Source: Pontimonas salivibrio
GTDB lineage: Bacteria > Actinomycetota > Actinomycetes > Actinomycetales > Microbacteriaceae
Direction: 5' to 3'
DNA length: 64,000 nucleotides
Assembly: GCF_002950575.1 (NCBI RefSeq)
Contig: NZ_CP026923.1
Location: 1,116,001 to 1,180,000, forward strand
The position numbers and the translations under genes are program-made. Below are positions 57,899 through 64,000 of this stretch, piece by piece (positions within the stretch are counted from its first letter, which is position 1; each line of letters starts with the position of its first letter). Below the pieces are notes generated by a model. The model was given only the letters and a program-made list of their open reading frames with translations. It ran no database searches and was not told the DNA's origin.

Positions 57899-58262
57899 TA
57901 TTAGTCCTCCGGTAGTCATCGAAAGCAGCATCGGCCATGGGTATTTCGCGGGAATACCAACTGTCCCATTGGCCAGTTTTATCGCCTGCGCGAAGCATCA
58001 CCGCGTGACGACCTGAATCAAGACACCACAGCACCCGCAGTTGGCGGCCCTCGAGTCCAGTGAGACGCAGCTCTTTCATATTCGAATAGCGCGAGCCCAC
58101 AATTTTGCCCACGTAGGGTCGCCCTAATTGGGGACCGTGTGTCGCCAGCATCCCTAAGAGAGCAATCAAGCGTTCCGCCCCTCTAGGCGCAAGTGTCGAT
58201 AGCCACCCCTCAATGCGGGAGGTGTTGATGTGCCAAACAGAAGAAATGCGACCACGCCCCAA
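57891..58262 (-). CDS. HigB-like toxin (RelE/Gp49 type)
   Basis: A 123-residue basic protein of the Gp49/DUF891 family: RLIALLGMLATHGPQLGRPYVGKIVG, MKELRLTGLEGRQLRVLWCLDSGRHAVMLRAGDKTG, and a helical C-terminus with MADAAFDDYRR. The family's toxins cut mRNA on the ribosome. Start TTG at 58262 with TATGTT 6 bases upstream; no in-frame ATG is available near. Co-translated with the antitoxin. Confidence 0.78.
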   Translation of the reverse strand: MGRGRISSVWHINTSRIEGWLSTLAPRGAERLIALLGMLATHGPQLGRPYVGKIVGSRYSNMKELRLTGLEGRQLRVLWCLDSGRHAVMLRAGDKTGQWDSWYSREIPMADAAFDDYRRTNNE

Positions 58263-58460
58263 GATTACAACATAAAAGGTTTATTTACTCCTTTGCTCAG
58301 AATGCCAGAGGGTTGCCACAAGAGAACCCGCTGGCAGCTCGCAGGGAAAAAGCAGCGCACCGAAAGCCCCCTGTGGACAGCGGGACCTACAGCGGCAGTC
58401 CAAGCGGTAGTGCGGAAACACTCGGCGCCCAGTACTCCGTCACCCGAGCGGGCAGAGGAT

Positions 58461-59924
58461 CTAGGTGTCGAGACCCTCGACTAGTCGCCTCAACGCTTCC
58501 CGTTGAGCGGCAACAGACTGCGGTGCTGTCCCCGCGGGGCCGTTCTTTTTCGACACCGACTCCCCCGCACTCAAAATGTCTCGCACCGACGGGTCCAAAT
58601 GGGCTGACACGGCCACATACTCGTCATCTGTGAGCTCGTCTAAGCCCACACCGCGCTGCTCACAGGCTCGCACCAGCGCACCCGCAATTTCGTGTGCCTC
58701 GCGGAAGGCAATACCGCGCACGACAAGCCAATCAGCGACATCTGTGGCGAGGGAATACCCCGCAGTGGCGAGGCTCTCCATCCGGTCGTAATCAAATTCG
58801 AGGTGGGCCAGCAAACCTGCCATCGCCGGGAGCGTCACCAACAGCGTTTCTGCCGAATCAAACACTGGTTCTTTATCTTCTTGCAGGTCACGGTTATACG
58901 CCAGAGGAAGCGCTTTCAGCGTGGTGAGTAGACCCGTCAGGTTGCCGATCAGTCGACCCGACTTACCCCGGGCCAACTCAGCGATGTCGGGGTTCTTCTT
59001 CTGAGGCATCATCGACGACCCGGTGGCATAGGCGTCGTGGAGGGTGACGTAACCAAACTCTGCGGTGGAAAAGACGATGATCTCTTCGGCCAGCCGAGAA
59101 ATATCCACACCAATTTGTGCCGCCACATACGCCCATTCGGCGACGCTGTCGCGCGCACTGGTGGCATCAAGCGAGTTGGGCAGTACCCCATCAAAGCCCA
59201 ATTCTCGGGCGACCGCTTCCGGGTCTAGCCCAAGGCCCCCACCGGCGAGCGCACCACCGCCATAGGGCGAAAGGTTATTGCGCACCGACCAGTCATCGAG
59301 GCGTTGAATGTTTCGCACCAGCGGCCAGGCGTGGGCGAGCAGGAAGTGAGCGACTAACACCGGCTGTGCGTGTTGGAAGTGCGTGCGACCGGGCATCACC
59401 CGCTCCCCGGCCTCTTCTGAGCGCAGGATCAGGATGCGCACCACTTCGATGAGGATGTGGCGAATCGCCCGGGAGCGGTCGCGTAAATACATCCGGACAA
59501 AGGTGGCGATTTGGTCGTTTCGACTGCGTCCGGCGCGAATCGCGCCACCCAGTTCTGGGCCTACCCGCTGGATGAGTTCACGCTCGAGGGCGCCGTGAAC
59601 ATCTTCGTCGTCCGGCTTGGCCACCAACCGGCCTTCGAGAAAGTCTTCTCGCATGGATTCGAGCGTGGCAAGAACTGTAGCTAAGCCTTCAGGCTCCAAG
59701 TAGCCGTGCACCTGCAACTGCTTGGCGTGAGCCGCAGTGGCCTCAAGGTCGTAAGCGGCTAATTGCCAGTCGAAATGTGTGGAGCGCGAGAGCTGTTGCA
59801 TCTCGTAGGACGGCCCGTCCTGGAACCGCCCACCCCACAGGCTGCCCTCGTGTGTGCCCTCGCTTCTACCTTCAGCCATACCGTCGTTCGCGCCACTGTC
59901 ACCACGGGAGTGTTTTTCGCTCAT
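58461..59924 (-). CDS. argH: Argininosuccinate lyase
   Basis: A 487-residue enzyme splitting argininosuccinate to arginine and fumarate. Conserved: [52 protein letters not shown], and the [23 protein letters not shown] signature with the catalytic Ser. An N-terminal extension of about 28 residues is present; an ATG at 59879 could be the true start. It lies 62 bases after argG and probably ends the operon. Confidence 0.96.
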   Translation of the reverse strand: MSEKHSRGDSGANDGMAEGRSEGTHEGSLWGGRFQDGPSYEMQQLSRSTHFDWQLAAYDLEATAAHAKQLQVHGYLEPEGLATVLATLESMREDFLEGRLVAKPDDEDVHGALERELIQRVGPELGGAIRAGRSRNDQIATFVRMYLRDRSRAIRHILIEVVRILILRSEEAGERVMPGRTHFQHAQPVLVAHFLLAHAWPLVRNIQRLDDWSVRNNLSPYGGGALAGGGLGLDPEAVARELGFDGVLPNSLDATSARDSVAEWAYVAAQIGVDISRLAEEIIVFSTAEFGYVTLHDAYATGSSMMPQKKNPDIAELARGKSGRLIGNLTGLLTTLKALPLAYNRDLQEDKEPVFDSAETLLVTLPAMAGLLAHLEFDYDRMESLATAGYSLATDVADWLVVRGIAFREAHEIAGALVRACEQRGVGLDELTDDEYVAVSAHLDPSVRDILSAGESVSKKNGPAGTAPQSVAAQREALRRLVEGLDT

Positions 59925-59986
59925 GGTTGTGGCGCCCTTCTCGATTCGTGACCCGTGACAGCCACTGGGGGCTTTACGCCCCGTGG

Positions 59987-61180
59987 TTATTTGCTGTCGC
60001 GCTTAGCCGCAATCTTGCCAGGCAATGCCCACAATTCGATAAAGCCTTTGGCGTGGGATTGGTCGAACGTGTCACCGGTGTCGTAGGTCGCGAGGTCAAA
60101 GTCGTAGAGGCTTTGCTCGGATTTACGTCCGGTCACCACAGCCGCGCCCTGGTGAATACTCACCCGCACCTCACCGGAGACTGGTTTTTGGGTTTCGTCG
60201 ATGAACGCATCCAGCGAGCGCTTCAGCCCCGAGTACCACAGGCCGTCGTAGACCAGGTGCGACCAGTCGGCTTCGATGCTGCGCTTGTAGCGGTTCACAT
60301 CACGCTCCATCACCAAGTTTTCTAACTCTTCGTGGGCGTTAATGAGCACTTCCGCACCGGGTACTTCGTAGACTTCGCGGGACTTAATGCCCACCAGGCG
60401 GTCTTCCATGATGTCGATGCGTCCCACACCGTGGGGTCCGGCGAGGGCGTTGAGTTCCTGAATGGCTTGCAGGGGGGTGACGCTTTTCCCATTCAGTGCG
60501 ACAGGGATGCCATGCGCAAAAGTAATGGTAACTTCATCGGCTGGCTTATCCCCTGAGGGAGTCTGGGTGTATTCCCACACGTCCTCACCGGGTGCCGACC
60601 ACGGGTCTTCCAGTGGGCCAGTCTCCACGGTGCGACCCCACACGTTTTTATCCACCGAGTAAGGGTTTTTCTTGCTCTGCTCGATGGGAAGGTTGTGCTC
60701 TTCGGCGTAGGCGATTGCTTTATCGCGGGTCAGGGCAAGATCCCTGATGGGGGCAATGTTGGACAGTTCAGGCGCGAGAGCCAACACACCGGCTTCAAAG
60801 CGGACCTGGTCGTTTCCTTTACCGGTGCAGCCGTGGGCGACGGTGTCGCAGGAGAGTTCCCTAGCCACACGCACCAGGTGTCGCACGATGACGGGCCTGG
60901 ATAGCGCAGAAACCAGTGGGTAGCGCTTTTGGTACCGAGCGTTTGCTTTCAGTGCCGGCATCACGAAATCGTTGGCGAATTCGTCTTTGGCGTCGACAAC
61001 GATGGATTCCACCGCACCACAGTCCAAGGCGCGCTGGCGGATAGTGTCCATATCTTCGCCGCCTTGACCCAAATCAACGGCAAGCGCGACGACCTCTTTA
61101 CCGGTCTGGTCTTTCAACCACCCGATTCCTACTGAAGTATCAAGGCCTCCGGAGTAGGCAAGGACGACGCGTTCTGACAT
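59987..61180 (-). CDS. argG: Argininosuccinate synthase
   Basis: A 397-residue enzyme joining citrulline and aspartate. ATP-pyrophosphatase loop [49 protein letters not shown] and [16 protein letters not shown]. The ATG at 61180 follows GAGAGGAAA 8 bases upstream, rejecting a 12-codon longer frame. It lies 97 bases after argF and may have its own promoter. Confidence 0.97.
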   Translation of the reverse strand: MSERVVLAYSGGLDTSVGIGWLKDQTGKEVVALAVDLGQGGEDMDTIRQRALDCGAVESIVVDAKDEFANDFVMPALKANARYQKRYPLVSALSRPVIVRHLVRVARELSCDTVAHGCTGKGNDQVRFEAGVLALAPELSNIAPIRDLALTRDKAIAYAEEHNLPIEQSKKNPYSVDKNVWGRTVETGPLEDPWSAPGEDVWEYTQTPSGDKPADEVTITFAHGIPVALNGKSVTPLQAIQELNALAGPHGVGRIDIMEDRLVGIKSREVYEVPGAEVLINAHEELENLVMERDVNRYKRSIEADWSHLVYDGLWYSGLKRSLDAFIDETQKPVSGEVRVSIHQGAAVVTGRKSEQSLYDFDLATYDTGDTFDQSHAKGFIELWALPGKIAAKRDSK

Positions 61181-61277
61181 GGGGTTTCCTCTCGGCTCGC
61201 ACTCCCGGTGGCGCACTGACCACGATAGGGAGGGCCAGGTGGGGAGTTAGCTCAATCCTACCGCCGGCGAAGCGTCG

Positions 61278-62201
61278 CTACGCGCGCTCCAATAACCACG
61301 CCAGCAGGGCTTTTTGGGCGTGCAAACGGTTTTCGGATTCGTCCCAAATCACACTCTGTGGTCCGTCAATGACGGACTGTTCCACTTCAAACCCTCGGTC
61401 GGCCGGTAGACAGTGCATAAACAGGGCTCCGGGTTTCGCGAGTGCCATCAGCTGGTCGGTGACTTGATAGGGAGTGAAGGTTTTCACCCGCTGTACTTTT
61501 TCATCTTCTTTCCCCATCGACACCCACGTGTCGGTGACGACCACGTCGGCACCGGCGACGAGTTCTTCTGGGTCTACTCCTACCCGAACACTGCCCCCCG
61601 TTTGTAGGGCGATGCGCTCCGCATCGGCCACCACGTCGGCGCGTGGGGCGAATTGTTCGGGGCAGGCAATGCGCACGTGCATTCCCGCGGCCGCACACGC
61701 CAAAAGGTAGCTTTGGGCCATGTTGGAGCGGCCATCACCGCTGAAACACACCACACGGTCTTGAAGCGTTCCCAATTTTTCTTGCATGGTCAACAAGTCA
61801 GCGAGTAACTGGCAGGGGTGGAAGTCGTCGCTCAGGGCGTTGACGACGGGCACAGTGGTGCCATCAGCCATTTCCTCTAAGCCTTCTTGACCGTAGGTGC
61901 GCCAGACAATGGCGGCCACCATTCGCTCCAACACCCGCGCGGTATCGGCCGGTGTTTCTTTCCCGCCGAGCTGCGAAGACGCCGTCGAGATGATCAGTGG
62001 AGTGCCCCCCAAGTCGGCAATACCCACCGCAAAGGACACTCTGGTCCTCGTCGACGACTTGTCGAAAATGACTGCGACCGTCTGTGGCCCCTCCAGGGGG
62101 CGATGTTCGAAGCGCTGCGCTTTCATCTGGCCCGCGAGGCTGAGAATTTCGGCCTGTTCTTCAGGGGTGACATCGTCATCTCGTAAAAAGTGTCGGGTCA
62201 T
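61278..62201 (-). CDS. argF: Ornithine carbamoyltransferase
   Basis: A 307-residue enzyme making citrulline. Carbamoyl-phosphate motif KSSTRTRVSFAVG, GTPLIIS, ornithine-binding FHPCQLLADLLTMQE, DTWVSMGKEDEK, and the HCLPADRGFEV loop. The ATG overlaps the argB stop by four bases (ATGA). In most relatives argD lies between argB and argF; here it does not. Confidence 0.97.
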   Translation of the reverse strand: MTRHFLRDDDVTPEEQAEILSLAGQMKAQRFEHRPLEGPQTVAVIFDKSSTRTRVSFAVGIADLGGTPLIISTASSQLGGKETPADTARVLERMVAAIVWRTYGQEGLEEMADGTTVPVVNALSDDFHPCQLLADLLTMQEKLGTLQDRVVCFSGDGRSNMAQSYLLACAAAGMHVRIACPEQFAPRADVVADAERIALQTGGSVRVGVDPEELVAGADVVVTDTWVSMGKEDEKVQRVKTFTPYQVTDQLMALAKPGALFMHCLPADRGFEVEQSVIDGPQSVIWDESENRLHAQKALLAWLLERA

Positions 62202-63133
62202 GCCACTACCTCGGTTCCAATGCCTGTGGGGGTGAATATTTCGAGTAAGACTGAGTGGCCTAGCCTGCCATCGATGATGGCCGCTTTTTCCACACCACCC
62301 CGGACTGCTTCGAGACAGGCGGTCATCTTGGGAATCATGCCCGATTTTAATTCGGGCAACATCGCCTCCAAGGAAGACACCGTGATGGTGGAAATCACTT
62401 CGGAGGTGTCTGGCCAGTGGGCATACAGCCCTGGCACGTCAGTCAGCAGAATCAGTTTCGAAGCCCCGAGCGCCACGGCAAGCGCGGAGGCGGCCTGGTC
62501 GGCGTTCACATTCAGCCCAGTGTTCAACTCAGTGCTCAGCACAGTGGCGCCCTCCGCGCCATTACCGGAACTGCCCAGTTCGGGAGCGAGTGACGAAATC
62601 ACCGGAATCGCGCCTTCCTCTAACAGGGTGCGCACCACTGCGGGGTTTACTTCAGTGACCTCTCCCACGTGACCCAAATCCACTTCGTGGCCGTCGATCA
62701 TGGCGCCGCGCCTGGTGGCGTGAAAAAGCCCCTCATCGAAACCGTTGAGCGCCCTGGCTGTCACCCCGTAGCGTTCAATACGCGCCACCACGTCGGCGGA
62801 AATTTCTTCCCGCAACACATCTCGAACGATGGGAATCGCCTCTGTGCTGGTCACCCGGTAGCCGCCACGAAATTCACTCTCAATACCGCGAGCTTTCAGA
62901 GCCTCGGAAATTTGGGGACCACCACCGTGAACAATGACGGGCATCACCCCCACCGTGCGCAGGTAGACCATGTCGGCAGCAAACGCATCTAACAGGTCTT
63001 CGCTCACCATCGCATTGCCACCAAGCTTCACCACCACGGTGTGACCGCCAAAGCGCAACAGCCACGGCAAACTCTCAATGAGGGTTTGGGCTTTAACGTG
63101 GGCGTCGTGGAAACGCGGCTCAGGATTAATCAT
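62198..63133 (-). CDS. argB: Acetylglutamate kinase
   Basis: A 311-residue kinase phosphorylating N-acetylglutamate. VVVKLGGNAM, MPVIVHGGGPQISEALKARGI, and the allosteric-type C-terminus (GLNVNADQAASALAVALGASKLILLTDVPGLY, MIPKMTACLEAVRGGVEKAAIIDGR). The long N-terminal helix (FHDAHVKAQTLIESLPWL) is typical of arginine-inhibited forms. Start at the ATG 63133, 4 bases after argJ; an ATG at 63154, overlapping argJ, is also possible. Confidence 0.96.
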   Translation of the reverse strand: MINPEPRFHDAHVKAQTLIESLPWLLRFGGHTVVVKLGGNAMVSEDLLDAFAADMVYLRTVGVMPVIVHGGGPQISEALKARGIESEFRGGYRVTSTEAIPIVRDVLREEISADVVARIERYGVTARALNGFDEGLFHATRRGAMIDGHEVDLGHVGEVTEVNPAVVRTLLEEGAIPVISSLAPELGSSGNGAEGATVLSTELNTGLNVNADQAASALAVALGASKLILLTDVPGLYAHWPDTSEVISTITVSSLEAMLPELKSGMIPKMTACLEAVRGGVEKAAIIDGRLGHSVLLEIFTPTGIGTEVVA

Positions 63134-63137
63134 CAGA

Positions 63138-64000
63138 TCAGCTGGAATAGGCACTGTTTTCGTGCACGTAGTCGTGGGTCAGGTCATTTGTCCAAATGCT
63201 GGCGCTGTGGCCACCGGCTTTCAGGTCAATGAGAATGTGGGTCTCCCGGGGGCTCAAATCCACCGCGCTGCGGGGTTGATCGGGCATCCCCGCACTGGCT
63301 ACACGAACACCATTGATCGACACATCTGTCGCATCAACAACAAAATCAGCTTCGGCTGTTCCCATTGCCGCCAAAATGCGACCCCAATTGGGGTCGCCAC
63401 CAAAGATGGCCGCTTTGAACAGGTTGCTCCTCGCCACCGCACGACCCACCGCCACAGCATCTGCTTCCGAGGCAGCACCAATCACTTCAATCGTGATGTC
63501 GTGACTAGCGCCCTCAGCATCCCGTTGGAGCTGTTGGGCGAGATCAACACACACCTCCAGAAGCAGATCCTCAAAGGTTGACGACTCTGGTGCTACACCA
63601 CTTGCTCCAGAAACCATGAGGGTCACTTGGTCGTTTGTGGACATGCACCCGTCAGAATCGAGGCGGTCAACACTGGCCGCAGTGGCGGCCCGGAGGGCCG
63701 CATCAGCCGTGTCGCCATCCACCTTGGCGTCGGTGGTGATGACCACCAGCATCGTGGCGAGGCCAGGTGCCAACATCCCAGCACCTTTCGCCATCGCCCC
63801 GATGCGCCAACCATCACGTTCTTTTTCCACCGTTTTCACCACCGTGTCAGTGGTCATAATCGCTTGAGCAGATTGTTTTCCTGCCTCCGGTGAGTCATCG
63901 AGGTGCGAAATGGCCACCTCGATGCCCTGGATGACGGCCCCGGCTGGCAGTGGCTCACCAATAAGTCCAGTCGAACACACCAGCACATCTGATGCACTCA
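63138..64000 (-). CDS. argJ: Glutamate N-acetyltransferase / amino-acid acetyltransferase ArgJ (5' end beyond window)
   Basis: C-terminal 286 or so residues of ArgJ, which recycles the acetyl group between N-acetylornithine and glutamate. The self-cleavage site is visible in GMLAPGLATMLVVITTDAKV (Thr nucleophile of TML), plus TNDQVTLMVSGASG, AAIFGGDPNWGRILAAMGTA and the end of the beta subunit. The frame continues past base 64000, so the N-terminus and probably argC lie outside. First visible gene of the arginine operon. Confidence 0.96.
   Translation of the reverse strand, partial: SASDVLVCSTGLIGEPLPAGAVIQGIEVAISHLDDSPEAGKQSAQAIMTTDTVVKTVEKERDGWRIGAMAKGAGMLAPGLATMLVVITTDAKVDGDTADAALRAATAASVDRLDSDGCMSTNDQVTLMVSGASGVAPESSTFEDLLLEVCVDLAQQLQRDAEGASHDITIEVIGAASEADAVAVGRAVARSNLFKAAIFGGDPNWGRILAAMGTAEADFVVDATDVSINGVRVASAGMPDQPRSAVDLSPRETHILIDLKAGGHSASIWTNDLTHDYVHENSAYSS

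Noticed and set aside
58263-58460. 198-base gap between the toxin gene and argH, inspected for a gene or RNA
   Set aside because: Only a short A/T-rich promoter-like stretch before the toxin is seen; no coding frame, terminator or structured RNA could be supported.

Overview
This window is a stretch of chromosome from a high-GC Gram-positive bacterium, most likely a streamlined member of the Actinobacteria family Microbacteriaceae. The gene order HAD phosphatase / TlyA / NadK / RecN / CTP synthase / Nudix / XerD / ParA / ScpA / ScpB / RluB / TyrA / Cmk / Der is typical of that lineage. The 16S-23S spacer has no tRNA genes. Many genes have a TANNNT-like -10 box 6-8 bases before the start codon, the usual sign of leaderless mRNAs in actinobacteria. 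Most genes are tightly packed and overlap by ATGA. No phage, insertion sequence or CRISPR array was seen. The family assignment is an inference; no database was searched.

Layout. 1-2.4 kb: 5' part of thrS, a lipoprotein plus small membrane protein pair, and an Abi_2-type abortive-infection gene. 2.6-3.1 kb: four tRNA genes (Val-CAC, Gly, Cys, Val-GAC). 3.2-10.1 kb: a self-contained sugar-alcohol phosphotransferase locus holding EIIC, EIIB, EIIA, a zinc dehydrogenase, HPr and Enzyme I, with a DeoR repressor and a PfkB-type sugar-phosphate kinase; a 46-residue membrane protein ends the operon. 10.2-21.7 kb: mixed accessory genes (FAD oxidase, ferritin-like lipoprotein, an unusual two-component system, lactate dehydrogenase, LacI regulator, spermidine-synthase-like protein, SOUL protein, OB-fold protein, cation exchanger, several small membrane proteins). 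21.8-27.6 kb: ROK regulator divergent from a CUT2-type sugar ABC transporter and a Gfo/Idh/MocA dehydrogenase, ending beside tRNA-Pro.

27.6-45.7 kb: an MFS transporter, then a long minus-strand block of core genes for translation, nucleotide metabolism, DNA repair and chromosome segregation, nearly all overlapping or a few bases apart. 45.8-51.6 kb: one complete rRNA operon (16S-23S-5S, minus strand) with two tandem promoters, RNase III stems and a terminator. 51.7-58.3 kb: tyrS, an amino-acid ABC transporter, a secreted TAP-family hydrolase coupled to a 34-residue membrane peptide, and a HigBA-type toxin-antitoxin pair. 58.5-64 kb: the arginine genes argJ-argB-argF-argG-argH, without argD or argR between them.

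The clearest candidates for undescribed biology are the complete PTS operon with its unusual dehydrogenase and coupled micro-membrane protein, the 34-residue membrane peptide coupled to the hydrolase, the degenerate histidine-kinase-like protein with two membrane bundles, and the solitary Abi protein beside the tRNA cluster.
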